This document shows, one piece after another, positions 1 through 7,992 of a DNA stretch of 64,000 bases. The stretch is from Bacteroidaceae bacterium. GTDB taxonomy: Bacteria > Bacteroidota > Bacteroidia > Bacteroidales > Bacteroidaceae. The translations under genes and the position numbers were made by a program. Position 1 is the stretch's first letter. Each line of letters begins with the position of its first letter. The DNA lies in the NCBI GenBank assembly GCA_024398495.1, contig JAKSJA010000007.1, forward strand, positions 1 through 64,000. The letters run 5' to 3'. The notes under the pieces were generated by a model. That model was not told the DNA's origin and did not search any database. It saw only the letters and a list, made by a program, of their open reading frames with translations.

Positions 1-94
1 GAAATTAGGCTACATCAAGACTGATTTGCACTAACTTTGGCTGCGCCGAAATTAGGCTACATCAAGACTGATTTGCACTAACTTTGGCTGCGCC
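1..94 (+). repeat. Two perfect tandem copies of a 47-bp unit
   Basis: Positions 1-47 and 48-94 are identical, and a third unit begins at 95 but is replaced after about 21 bases by the palindromic element described next. Each unit holds a match to the Bacteroidota -7 box (TAACTTTG) but no TTTG at the proper distance upstream. The array may continue to the left of the window. The unit looks like the element at 95-244 with its central palindrome removed. Confidence 0.9.
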
Positions 95-244
95 GAAATT
101 AGGCTACATCAAGACAATGCCAGAAACGATGTTTCCTTTTTTATTGAGTTGAAAAAACCCTGAAATAAATTTCGCGATTTTTCAACTCAATAAAGAAATA
201 AATAAAATTTATTTTGGCATTGTCCTTGATTTGCACTAATTTTG
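95..244 (+). repeat. Palindromic, promoter-bearing intergenic repeat, copy 1
   Basis: The ends form an imperfect inverted repeat, CAAGACAATGCCA at 110-122 and TGGCATTGTCCTTG at 215-228. Inside, a perfect 14-bp inverted repeat at 143-156 and 178-191 encloses a 21-base loop. A second copy lies on the opposite strand at 36467-36620. Both copies have the same ends, similar length (119 and 121 bp between outer ends) and the same right-hand promoter, but different core arms. The structure is MITE-like. No transposase is present. Confidence 0.85.
213..244 (+). promoter_or_regulatory. Promoter for galM (TTTG-N20-TAATTTTG)
   Basis: TTTG at 213-216 and TAATTTTG at 237-244 are separated by 20 bases, which fits the Bacteroidota primary sigma consensus. 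The promoter is formed by the right end of the palindromic repeat. The leader to the galM ATG at 292 is about 40 nt and AT-rich, with no Shine-Dalgarno sequence. Confidence 0.8.
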
Positions 245-291
245 TCAACAAAATACAAAAATAAACACATTATATATTTATAATACAACGT

Positions 292-1374
292 ATGGCTACA
301 GAGAATGAATACCTTTGTGGTCTGAAGAGAGAGGATTTTCAGACCACCATAAACGGGAAGAAAACGGATTTATTTGTAATCAAAAACAATAAAGGTCATG
401 AGGTTGCTTTCACAAACTATGGTGGAGCGATAGTTGCAATAATGGTTCCTGACCGTGACGGAAACATTGCAAACGTCATTCAGGGACACGACAACATTCA
501 GGACGTGATATCTTCACCGGCACCTTATCTGTCAACTCTTATCGGACGCTACGGCAACAGAATTGCAAAGGGACGGTTTACCCTTAACGGAAAACAGTAC
601 CAGTTGGCACAGAACAATGGTGAAAACGCCCTGCATGGCGGTCCTACGGGTTTTCATGCCCGCGTATGGGATGCAAAGGTACTGAATCAGAACAGTGTTG
701 CTCTGCTCTATACGTCTTCTTACGGGGAAGAGAGTTTTACCGGTGAGGTGAAGGTGTGTGTGGAATATACGTTCACTGACAATGACGAACTCATCATCGA
801 ATATCTTGCTACCACGAACAAGAAGACAATAATAAATCTCACTCATCACGGGTATTTTTCTCTGGCAGGTATTGCAAACCCTACTCCTACGATTGAGAAT
901 CTGCAGTGTGAGATAAACGCCGACTTTTATCTGCCTATCACAGACGAATGCATCCCTACGGGTGAGATACGGTTTGTCAAGGACACTCCTTTCGACTTCC
1001 GTACAGCAAAGGCCATCGGCAAGGATATTGATGCTGATGACGAACAGATCAGGAACGGCAACGGTTACGACCACTGTTTCGTACTGAACAAGGCTGAAGA
1101 GGGAGAACTGAGCATGGCGGCAAAGATTGTCGAGCCGACAACAGGACGTACCATGACGGTGTTCACGACAGAGCCAGGTATGCAGTTGTACACAGACAAC
1201 GATGCAAACGGTTATCCGGGGCAGAACGGGGCTACATTCCCTAAGCACAGTGCTATCTGTCTAGAATGTCAGCACTTCCCTGACTCACCGAACCGCCCTT
1301 ATTTCCCTTCTGTTGTGCTGAAACCATACAGAAAATATAAGCAGAAGACTGTCTATGCCTTCGGCGTGGAATAA
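292..1374 (+). CDS. galM: Aldose 1-epimerase (galactose mutarotase)
   Basis: This 360-residue protein interconverts the alpha and beta anomers of galactose or glucose, the entry step of the Leloir pathway. Family features seen are the GRYGNRIAKGRF segment (85-96), ENALHGG (111-117), the THHGYFSL motif (184-191) with the likely catalytic His186, the GYDHCFVL segment (258-265), and the catalytic-base Glu325 in ICLECQHFPDSPN. There is no signal peptide, so it should be cytoplasmic. It leads a probable operon with galK, from which it is separated by a GxxExxY gene. In Bacteroides relatives a sugar permease is often found at this position. None is present here. Confidence 0.96.
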   Translation: MATENEYLCGLKREDFQTTINGKKTDLFVIKNNKGHEVAFTNYGGAIVAIMVPDRDGNIANVIQGHDNIQDVISSPAPYLSTLIGRYGNRIAKGRFTLNGKQYQLAQNNGENALHGGPTGFHARVWDAKVLNQNSVALLYTSSYGEESFTGEVKVCVEYTFTDNDELIIEYLATTNKKTIINLTHHGYFSLAGIANPTPTIENLQCEINADFYLPITDECIPTGEIRFVKDTPFDFRTAKAIGKDIDADDEQIRNGNGYDHCFVLNKAEEGELSMAAKIVEPTTGRTMTVFTTEPGMQLYTDNDANGYPGQNGATFPKHSAICLECQHFPDSPNRPYFPSVVLKPYRKYKQKTVYAFGVE

Positions 1375-1532
1375 AGTACAAGGTACAAAGGACAATGATT
1401 TTAATCCTCTCGCAGAGCAAAATTTATAGTTCTATGAACTTCCGTGAAGTATCACAGCCACAACATGTAAATACATTCACTATTGGTGTCTGTTCTTCTT
1501 CACGACTGCTGACGCAGTTTCATAAATTTTGT

Positions 1533-1573
1533 ACGCAGAGGGCAGAGGCGCACCTTGCAGGTGCTACGCAGAG
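1533..1573 (+). repeat. Upstream inverted-motif flank of the GxxExxY gene with hairpin
   Basis: ACGCAGAG occurs at 1533-1540 and 1566-1573. Between the copies lies a perfect hairpin, GCACC-TTGCA-GGTGC, at 1550-1564. The same 7-mer appears in inverted orientation (CTCTGCG) four times on the far side of the gene, so the gene is bracketed by opposed motifs. The rest of the 220-base gap after galM shows nothing else that I recognise. Confidence 0.7.
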
Positions 1574-1595
1574 TTAAAAAGACAGAATAATATAA

Positions 1596-1973
1596 ATGCA
1601 AGAAAACGACATATCCAGAATAATCCTTGACCTGTGTATAAAAATACATAAAACATTAGGTCCGGGCTTGCTTGAAAAAGCATACGAAGAATGTCTTTGC
1701 TATGAAATGTCAAAGGCAGGACTTGCCTACGAAAGACAGAAGCAGATACCTCTTGTTTATGACGGGAGAGAAGTGGGCGAAGCATTCAGGGCTGATATTG
1801 TCGTGGAAGATAAAGTAATAGTAGAACTGAAATCTGTCAGCAAGGTAGAAGACGTGTTCTTCTCACAACTGCTGACATATCTGAAACTGTCAGACAAGAA
1901 ATTAGGTCTGTTGATAAACTTCAATACAAAAAAGATGACAGATGGTTTTCATCGAGTGGCAAATGGAATATAA
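1596..1973 (+). CDS. GxxExxY protein (PD-(D/E)XK nuclease-like fold)
   Basis: This 125-residue protein belongs to the GxxExxY family. The name-giving motif is GLLEKAY near residues 23-29. A nuclease-like core follows, with the Asp of FRADIVV and the E-x-K of VELKSV, then a helical region FFSQLLTYLKL. The family is predicted to be nuclease-like, but its biological role is not established. The gene sits between galM and galK and is flanked by inverted CGCAGAG/CTCTGCG hairpin motifs, which suggests that it arrived with its flanks as a unit. The length is typical for the family. Confidence 0.93.
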   Translation: MQENDISRIILDLCIKIHKTLGPGLLEKAYEECLCYEMSKAGLAYERQKQIPLVYDGREVGEAFRADIVVEDKVIVELKSVSKVEDVFFSQLLTYLKLSDKKLGLLINFNTKKMTDGFHRVANGI

Positions 1974-1977
1974 ATCT

Positions 1978-2187
1978 CTCTGCGCAGCAATCGCAGATTG
2001 CGTACTCCTCTGGAGAAAAAAATCTCTGCGCAGCAAGCAAGGCTTGCGACTCTGCTCTCTGCGTAGAATCATCGGCACTGCTATGCCAGTGCGTGGAGTT
2101 GAGAGAAAGACAATGGCAAACTCGTTTGATGATTGGCTTTTGAAAAACTACACAAATTTTGTGGAACAAAACGATGATTCCTCTGCG
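1978..2187 (+). repeat. Downstream hairpin array carrying CTCTGCG motifs
   Basis: CTCTGCG occurs at 1978-1984, 2024-2030, 2057-2063 and 2181-2187. The first three are each followed by a short perfect hairpin: GCAATC-GCA-GATTGC (1987-2001), GCAAGC-AAG-GCTTGC (2033-2047) and GCACTG-CTATGC-CAGTGC (2075-2092). The stems differ in sequence but keep their pairing. The array fills most of the gap between the GxxExxY gene and galK. Confidence 0.75.
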
Positions 2188-2237
2188 AGAAACAAAAAAC
2201 CGTTAACTGTTGACAAAATTTATTAGATAAGACAACT

Positions 2238-3398
2238 ATGGATATTGAACACGTAAGAAGTCGTTTTATAAAGCATTTTGACGGTAAGACTGGTACCATC
2301 TATGCTGCTCCGGGGAGGATAAACCTCATAGGCGAACATACTGACTATAACGGTGGTTTCGTCATGCCGGGAGCAATAGACAAAGTAGTGATGGCAGAGA
2401 TAAGGCCGAATGGAACTGACACCGTGATGTGCTATTCCATTGACCAGAAGGACAGAGTGGAATTCAATGTCAACGACACACAGGGACCACGTACCAGTTG
2501 GGCACGATATATATATGGAGTAGTGCAGGAGATGAAGAAACGAGGTGTTGAGGTCAAGGGTTTCAACACGGCATTCTCCGGTGACGTACCACTTGGGGCA
2601 GGGATGTCATCTTCGGCTGCCTTGGAGAGTTGTTTTGCATTTGCACTTAATGACATCTTCGGAGACAATAAGGTTGACAGCCGCGAACTGGCGCTCGTGG
2701 GACAGATGACGGAACATAACTACTGCGGCGTGAACTGCGGTATCATGGACCAGTTTGCCAGTGTCTTCGGAAAGAAAAACAACCTCATCAAGTTGGACTG
2801 CCGCAGCATGGAGTACTCCTACGTTCCTTTCAACCCTCAGGGATATAAACTAGTGTTGCTGGACTCAATGGTGAAACACGAGTTGGCATCATCGGCATAT
2901 AACGACAGACGACAGAGTTGCGAAAATGTACTTGCCGCCATCAAGGCGAAATATCCTGACAGAAACATAGAACTTCTGCGCGATGTTGACTGGGATATGC
3001 TGAAGAGCATCGAATCGGAAGTGTTGGAAGAAGACTACAGACGCGCGTCATTCTTCCTTGGAGAAGACGACCGTGTCAATGGTGTGGTAGATGCACTGAA
3101 TGCAGGCGACTATGAAAAGGTGGGCGAACTGATGTACCGCACCCATGAGGCTCTCAGCAAAGAATATGAGGTAAGTTGTGAAGATATTGATTTTCTCAAC
3201 AACATAGCAAAAGCCAATGGGGTGACCGGTTCCCGTATCATGGGCGGCGGTTTCGGTGGTTGCACGATAAATCTCGTAAAGGAAGACATCTTCGAAGAGT
3301 TCGTCAGGGATTCAGTGACCAAGTATGGTGACAGATATGGCAAACGTCTGAAGATTTATGACGTAATAATAAGCGATGGTGCAAGGAAGATATGTTAA
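2238..3398 (+). CDS. galK: Galactokinase
   Basis: This 386-residue GHMP-family kinase phosphorylates galactose to galactose 1-phosphate with ATP. The galactokinase signature GRINLIGEHTDYNGG lies at 26-40, the glycine/serine-rich ATP loop PLGAGMSSSAALE at 117-129, and the catalytic Asp170 in CGIMDQF. The C-terminal GHMP motif GGGFGGC is near residue 340. It is cytoplasmic and shares a pathway with galM upstream. Its last 23 bases overlap the start of the next gene, which indicates co-transcription. Length and motifs are complete. Confidence 0.98.
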   Translation: MDIEHVRSRFIKHFDGKTGTIYAAPGRINLIGEHTDYNGGFVMPGAIDKVVMAEIRPNGTDTVMCYSIDQKDRVEFNVNDTQGPRTSWARYIYGVVQEMKKRGVEVKGFNTAFSGDVPLGAGMSSSAALESCFAFALNDIFGDNKVDSRELALVGQMTEHNYCGVNCGIMDQFASVFGKKNNLIKLDCRSMEYSYVPFNPQGYKLVLLDSMVKHELASSAYNDRRQSCENVLAAIKAKYPDRNIELLRDVDWDMLKSIESEVLEEDYRRASFFLGEDDRVNGVVDALNAGDYEKVGELMYRTHEALSKEYEVSCEDIDFLNNIAKANGVTGSRIMGGGFGGCTINLVKEDIFEEFVRDSVTKYGDRYGKRLKIYDVIISDGARKIC

Positions 3399-4182
3399 AT
3401 CAGCAATAATACTGACAGCGACATGCTGTTTCCTCATCATGTCCTGCACAGGCAACAAGACTGATGAAAACCAGGCATGGATAGATTCTGATTCGCTCGT
3501 GAGCGTGATGGACTCGGCAACTTCTCTGCCGTCAATGCCACAAGGAGCAGATGTGCTGTTTGACGATTTCTTCTTCAACTTTGCAGGAAGCAAGAAGATG
3601 CAGATGCAACGCGTTGCCAAACATTTGCAGAAAGACTGGAAGTATGATTCGTTCTTCATGAATGACGGATATTATACTCTCATATTCAGAAATGCCTCTG
3701 ACCTCGAAGTCATCAAAGACACCAATGTCAACAAGACCATCGTGGAAAAGATATTCCTGAAGAAAGATTCCATCAGACAATATCATTTCAACCGCATAAA
3801 CGGAAACTGGATATTGACAGAGATAAAGAATCAGGCAATAAAGGACAACATCAACGCATCGTTCCTGAAGTTCTATTATAAGTTTGCCAACGACACAAAG
3901 TTCCAGGAGAAAAGCATGCACAATCCGGTAAAGTTCATCGGTCCTAACCCTGACAATGACTTTGAAAGTCTGGAAGGGGAGATACTACCGGCGACATGGG
4001 CAGCATTCTGTCCGGAACAGATGCCGAAACGGGTAATGTATAACATCGTATATGGTGAGACACCACGCAAAGCGACGAATACCACATTGTTTGTCATCAA
4101 CGGTATTGCTAACGGTCTTGAAATCAAGATGACCTTTGCCAAGGAACGCGGTGTATGGAAAATGCAGAGATATGAACAATAG
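3376..4182 (+). CDS. Lipoprotein of unknown function, DUF4348-like
   Basis: This 268-residue protein has a hydrophobic signal segment ending in the lipobox-like LIMSC (Cys around residue 24), so it is probably a lipoprotein in the cell envelope. The mature part contains a FDDFFFNFAGSKKMQMQR segment and two roughly similar halves, which resemble the DUF4348 family of Bacteroidota. That assignment is from memory of the family and is moderate. The start overlaps galK by 23 bases, and the murB start lies inside its final codons, so the three genes are translationally linked. No enzymatic motif is visible. Confidence 0.75.
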   Translation: MVQGRYVKSAIILTATCCFLIMSCTGNKTDENQAWIDSDSLVSVMDSATSLPSMPQGADVLFDDFFFNFAGSKKMQMQRVAKHLQKDWKYDSFFMNDGYYTLIFRNASDLEVIKDTNVNKTIVEKIFLKKDSIRQYHFNRINGNWILTEIKNQAIKDNINASFLKFYYKFANDTKFQEKSMHNPVKFIGPNPDNDFESLEGEILPATWAAFCPEQMPKRVMYNIVYGETPRKATNTTLFVINGIANGLEIKMTFAKERGVWKMQRYEQ

Positions 4183-5182
4183 TCTGAAGGAACATAATAC
4201 GTTTGGGCTGGATGTAAAATGCAGGGAGTTCATAGAATACACATCACTTGATGAACTTTCAGGCATACAGAAGACTCTTGAAAAACCATATCTGCACATA
4301 GGTCAAGGCAGTAATCTTCTTTTCACAGGAGACTACGAGGGGACAATACTTCACTGCGGTATGAAAGGTATCAGAAAATCGCACGAAGACAATGATGATG
4401 TCTTCATCGAAGTAGCAGGAGGTGAAATTTGGGACGATGTCGTTGCATGGTGTGTGGGACATGGTTACAACGGAACAGAAAACCTCAGTCTGATACCCGG
4501 TGAGATGGGGGCTGCCGCCGTGCAGAATATAGGAGCATACGGTGCAGAGATAAAAGACATAGTGGTATATGTGGATGCTTTTGACCTGATGACAGGCAAC
4601 ACGCGGAGATTTGAAAATGCAGAATGTCGATATGCCTACCGTTCAAGCATATTCAAGTCTGAGTGCAAAGGACAATATGCCATATATAGCGTCACCTTGA
4701 AATTGAGCAAGATTTTTACGCCACACCTTGAATACGGTGGGTTGAAGTCAAAGATCAACGAAAACAACCTTGATGCAAAAAAACTGCGTCAGGCAATCAT
4801 AGACATACGCAATGCAAAACTGCCAGACCCGAAGGTTATCGGCAATGCCGGAAGTTTCTTTATGAATCCAATAGTAAGTAAAGAATTTTTTGACGCCTTT
4901 ATCCTCTCATACCCGGAAGCGCCACACTATGCCGCTGCCATGAAAGATGAAGACGGCAACACTACGGAAGGAGTCAAGATACCAGCAGGATGGCTCATAG
5001 AGCAGTGTGGATGGAAGGGCAAGACACGCGGCAAAGCCGGAGTATATGAAAAACAGGCATTGGTGCTCGTCAATCTCGGAGGCGCCGAAGGCAAGGATAT
5101 CATGGATCTGTGCAAGGCTATACAGCATGACGTAAAAGAAAAGTTTAACATTGACATCCAACCGGAAGTCAACATGATATAA
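4172..5182 (+). CDS. murB: UDP-N-acetylmuramate dehydrogenase
   Basis: This FAD flavoprotein reduces UDP-GlcNAc-enolpyruvate to UDP-MurNAc in peptidoglycan precursor synthesis. From the ATG at 4172 the protein has 336 residues and starts MNNSLKEHNTFGLDVKC, the usual MurB N-terminus. A start 12 codons upstream is possible but adds no conserved sequence. FAD-binding features are GQGSNLLF (45-52) and IPGEMGAAAVQNIGAYG (108-124). Active-site features are Arg157 in YAYRSSIFK, Ser228 in GNAGSFFMNP and the C-terminal Glu332 of QPEVNMI. The start lies 11 bases before the end of the preceding lipoprotein gene. Confidence 0.97.
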   Translation: MNNSLKEHNTFGLDVKCREFIEYTSLDELSGIQKTLEKPYLHIGQGSNLLFTGDYEGTILHCGMKGIRKSHEDNDDVFIEVAGGEIWDDVVAWCVGHGYNGTENLSLIPGEMGAAAVQNIGAYGAEIKDIVVYVDAFDLMTGNTRRFENAECRYAYRSSIFKSECKGQYAIYSVTLKLSKIFTPHLEYGGLKSKINENNLDAKKLRQAIIDIRNAKLPDPKVIGNAGSFFMNPIVSKEFFDAFILSYPEAPHYAAAMKDEDGNTTEGVKIPAGWLIEQCGWKGKTRGKAGVYEKQALVLVNLGGAEGKDIMDLCKAIQHDVKEKFNIDIQPEVNMI

Positions 5183-5200
5183 AAAAAATACACACATTAT

Positions 5201-6241
5201 ATGATACTTGAAAAGATAGAGCAATTATTACAGGAAGCGAAAAACATGACTGCAGAAAATGCAGAGCAGGTGGAAGAGTTGCGTTTGAAATACCTCAGCA
5301 AGAAGGGTGCCGTCAACGACCTCATGACTGAGTTTCGTGATGTTCCGACAGAACAGAAGAAAGAAGTCGGCATCAGGATAAACGAACTGAAGCAACTGGT
5401 AAGTGCCAAGATAAATGAGTTGAAAGCACAGTGTGAAACGAAGGACAGCACAGATGAAGGCATCGACCTTACACGTACTGCATACCCTGTAAAATTAGGA
5501 ACACGTCATCCGCTTACCATTGTAAGAAATGAAATTATAAACATCTTTGGACGTATGGGATTCTCTTTGGCAGAAGGTCCGGAAGTCGAAGACGACCTAC
5601 ACGTTTTCACAAAACTCAATTTTGCGGCAGACCACCCTGCACGTGACATGCAAGACACCTTCTTCGTGGAAACAAATAATGAAGATGTAACAAAAAACAT
5701 TCTGTTACGCACACACACCAGCAGTGTACAGGTGCACGTAATGGAAACAATGCAACCACCTATCCGTGTCATCTGTCCGGGACGCGTATATCGCAATGAG
5801 GCCATCAGCGCACGCGCTCATTGTTTCTTTCATCAGATAGAAGGATTATATATCGACAAGGATGTATCGTTTACCGACCTCAAACAGGTGCTGCTGACAT
5901 TTGCACGTGAGATGTTCGGCAACGATACGAAGATACGCCTGCGTCCGTCATATTTCCCATTCACCGAACCGAGCGCAGAGATGGACATCAGCTGCAATAT
6001 CTGTGGTGGCAAAGGATGTGCTTTCTGCAAACATACTGGATGGGTAGAGATATTGGGATGCGGTATGGTGGACCCTAATGTACTTGACGCATGTGGCATA
6101 GACTCAAAAACATATACAGGATATGCTTTCGGCTTAGGCGTAGAAAGAATCACCAACCTGAAATATCAGGTCAGTGATTTACGATTGTTCTCCGAAAATG
6201 ATGTGAGATTCTTGGAAGAATTTAATGCCGCCGGTGTTTAG
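5201..6241 (+). CDS. pheS: Phenylalanyl-tRNA synthetase alpha subunit
   Basis: This is the alpha subunit (346 residues) of the alpha2-beta2 enzyme that charges tRNA-Phe. An N-terminal coiled coil (about 1-90) binds tRNA. The class II catalytic domain follows, with the motif 2 region GRVYRNEAISARAHCFFHQIEG, the FTEPSAEMDI segment and motif 3 GYAFGLGVERITNLKY near the C-terminus. A CNICGGKGCAFC cysteine cluster sits in the catalytic domain, as in many bacterial PheS proteins. It follows murB by 18 bases and is the last gene of the run. Its final 20 bases overlap the end of a convergent gene. Confidence 0.98.
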   Translation: MILEKIEQLLQEAKNMTAENAEQVEELRLKYLSKKGAVNDLMTEFRDVPTEQKKEVGIRINELKQLVSAKINELKAQCETKDSTDEGIDLTRTAYPVKLGTRHPLTIVRNEIINIFGRMGFSLAEGPEVEDDLHVFTKLNFAADHPARDMQDTFFVETNNEDVTKNILLRTHTSSVQVHVMETMQPPIRVICPGRVYRNEAISARAHCFFHQIEGLYIDKDVSFTDLKQVLLTFAREMFGNDTKIRLRPSYFPFTEPSAEMDISCNICGGKGCAFCKHTGWVEILGCGMVDPNVLDACGIDSKTYTGYAFGLGVERITNLKYQVSDLRLFSENDVRFLEEFNAAGV

Positions 6242-6644
6242 ACATATTCTTAATCATCTTTTGACGGAATCTGTCTTCTGCCCTTATTATCTTCCACACC
6301 TTTTGAGGTGACAATACTTTTAAGTATTTCTTATGATAGGTCTGCTGAAGTTTTTTCAGTTTCAGGCCTATATTGTCATACGTATCAATCGCTTTTACAC
6401 AATCTTCGTCAGTGCGGGGATGCCATGCCGTTTTTCGCTGCTCTCCAAACAGCGCACGTTCTTTCTCCTTACATTCATCAAAAAGAGGGAAAAACACTTT
6501 CTGTTCCTCTGGAGTAAGAGACGCTTCCTTAATGAGAAATTCATGAAATTTCTCTTTGAATGCCTCTGGATCAAACTGCATTTTCGGATGTGCCATAACG
6601 GCGGTACAACAAAATGCAAACAATATCATTAATATCTTCTTCAT
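6222..6644 (-). CDS. Small secreted Spy/CpxP-like helical protein
   Basis: This 140-residue protein has a signal peptide (MKKILMILFAFCCTAVMA) and a basic, all-helical mature part. The LTPEEQKVFFPLFDEC segment and the repeated charged helices resemble periplasmic Spy/CpxP-type proteins, which bind unfolded proteins or sense envelope stress. The assignment is by pattern and is tentative. It is the fourth gene of a sigma-factor unit, which fits an envelope-stress role. Its end overlaps the end of pheS by 20 bases on the opposite strand. Confidence 0.7.
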   Translation of the reverse strand: MKKILMILFAFCCTAVMAHPKMQFDPEAFKEKFHEFLIKEASLTPEEQKVFFPLFDECKEKERALFGEQRKTAWHPRTDEDCVKAIDTYDNIGLKLKKLQQTYHKKYLKVLSPQKVWKIIRAEDRFRQKMIKNMSKHRRH

Positions 6645-6654
6645 ATCTTATCAC

Positions 6655-7002
6655 TCAATCATCATTGTCTTCAATACATGCATACAGATCACCATTGTCA
6701 AACATTGCATACTCATTCATCTCACCGACATAGCGTTCTATCTCCATGTCCTGAGCACTCAACATATTATTGCTGACATTCATCTTATCATACAAGAAAG
6801 ATATTGCAACAACGAGAAACACGATACACGCTGCGACAGAAATGATTCGTTTCAATGTAAAGAACTTTGTTTTTCCAAACTCTTTACGTTCAGCATTAAC
6901 AACACCTGCCACAATTCTTTGTGTCAAGTTATCAAAATATCCTTCCGGTACTCGGAAAGGATTTTTGTTTCCAACCTTCTGTCGTAAATCGTATTCTGTC
7001 AT
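6655..7002 (-). CDS. Single-pass membrane protein, probable anti-sigma partner
   Basis: This 115-residue protein has a cytoplasmic N-terminus with NPFRVPEGYFDNLTQRI, a motif common in Bacteroidota proteins encoded directly after ECF sigma genes. One transmembrane helix (ISVAACIVFLVVAISFLY, about 69-86) and a short acidic periplasmic tail follow. It is likely to hold the adjacent sigma factor at the membrane, although no classical zinc anti-sigma motif is present. It lies 43 bases downstream of the sigma gene. Confidence 0.75.
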   Translation of the reverse strand: MTEYDLRQKVGNKNPFRVPEGYFDNLTQRIVAGVVNAERKEFGKTKFFTLKRIISVAACIVFLVVAISFLYDKMNVSNNMLSAQDMEIERYVGEMNEYAMFDNGDLYACIEDNDD

Positions 7003-7045
7003 TTGTTTATCATTCGTTTCTTTGACGTATAATGTTCGCCTTCGT

Positions 7046-7546
7046 TTAATCTATATTCTTCAAAAATTCCGAAATCTTTTCTACAGCAATATGATAAGAT
7101 GCCTTCAATGCACCTTCTGACGTATCCAGCACCTTGCTAATCTCGCTATATTTCATATCTTCAAAATACCGCATATTGAACACCATCTTCTGCACCGGAG
7201 GCAATGTTGCTATCGCCTGCTGCAAGCGAATCTGCGTTTCATCTCCATCAAAATAGGCATCTGCACGTAATTGATTTCCCAATGATTTCACCTCATCAAC
7301 ACTCATACCCTCAAGATCATGTTTCCTCTTTCGGATAAAATCAAGAGATTCATTGACGGCTATCCGATAGAGCCATGTCGATATCTTAGACTTATTTTGG
7401 AAATCATCCATGCTGTTCCATGCTTTAAGGAAAGTGTTCTGCAATATGTCATTCGCATCTTCATGATTATATACCATACGGCGGATATGCCAATATAGCC
7501 TTTCACTATTTTCCTTAACTATTGCAGAAAATTCTTTCTCAGTCAT
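7046..7546 (-). CDS. RNA polymerase ECF sigma-70 factor
   Basis: This 166-residue sigma factor directs RNA polymerase to a set of envelope or stress promoters. Region 2 covers about residues 12-75, with the core-binding segment NHEDANDILQNTFLKAW and the -10 recognition segment STWLYRIAVNESLDFIRKRK. Region 4 covers about 115-160, with a helix-turn-helix in YSEISKVLDTSEGALKASYHIAV. There is no region 3, as is normal for the ECF class. It is followed by a membrane partner and preceded by a small secreted protein on the same strand. Confidence 0.96.
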   Translation of the reverse strand: MTEKEFSAIVKENSERLYWHIRRMVYNHEDANDILQNTFLKAWNSMDDFQNKSKISTWLYRIAVNESLDFIRKRKHDLEGMSVDEVKSLGNQLRADAYFDGDETQIRLQQAIATLPPVQKMVFNMRYFEDMKYSEISKVLDTSEGALKASYHIAVEKISEFLKNID

Positions 7547-7581
7547 AGAGAGGATAAAAAAATAATTAGCCGAAAGACTAA

Positions 7582-7890
7582 TTATCTAATAGAAATTTTT
7601 CTAACCACCTTACCTACTTTCAGTATATAGCAGCCTTTTTGTAGGTTCAGTTCTATTCTCTTGTCGTTACTGTCTATCTTTATCTTATCAACACTGACAC
7701 CAGTAACCTTGTAAATTTCCAATACGGCACCATGTGCACCTGTCACACGAACGACATTCTGACTCATCTCAATAGACACCGACGTAACCTCTGTATCAAT
7801 GCCGTCATTAGGCATTTCACCAAAGGCTACTGATGCTGTTCCTGTCATCAAAAGACCTATCAAGATGATTTTTACTACACTTTTCTTCAT
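7582..7890 (-). CDS. Small secreted protein with type IX-like C-terminal tail
   Basis: The ATG at 7888-7890 gives a 102-residue protein with a clean signal peptide (MKKSVVKIILIGLLMTGTASVAFG). An upstream in-frame start would place a charged 36-residue extension before it and would lie upstream of the probable -7 box, so it is rejected. The mature part is a short beta-rich domain ending in GCYILKVGKVVRKISIR, which resembles the last strands of a type IX secretion signal. No catalytic residues are seen. It is the first gene of the sigma-factor unit. Confidence 0.75.
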   Translation of the reverse strand: MKKSVVKIILIGLLMTGTASVAFGEMPNDGIDTEVTSVSIEMSQNVVRVTGAHGAVLEIYKVTGVSVDKIKIDSNDKRIELNLQKGCYILKVGKVVRKISIR

Positions 7891-7914
7891 GTCATATACC
7901 CATATTGGATGTCG

Positions 7915-7946
7915 CAAAGGTATAAACTTTTTATTATTTCTCCAAA
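7915..7946 (-). promoter_or_regulatory. Promoter of the sigma-factor unit (TTTG-N20-TACCTTTG)
   Basis: On the minus strand TTTG (7946-7943) and TACCTTTG (7922-7915) are 20 bases apart, a full match to the primary-sigma consensus. Transcription would start near 7908 and run into the small secreted protein and the sigma gene. A second TACCTTTG on the plus strand at 7965-7972 may serve mazG but lacks a good -33 box. Confidence 0.75.
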
Positions 7947-7992
7947 TTTTCTTATATTTTTTTATACCTTTGTTTCCACAAATAACACAAAC

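Noticed and set aside
1395..1577. 60-codon plus-strand ORF between galM and the GxxExxY gene
   Set aside because: It runs through the hairpin motif flank, has no recognisable domain and no clear ribosome start.
2113..2226. 37-codon ORF (MANSFDDWLLKNY...) just before galK
   Set aside because: It includes one of the CTCTGCG motifs and has no homolog that I recognise. It is within a repeat-rich gap, so chance is more likely.
7909..7992. Upstream extension of mazG
   Set aside because: It overlaps the opposing promoter and lacks MazG similarity; the ATG at 7993 matches the family start.
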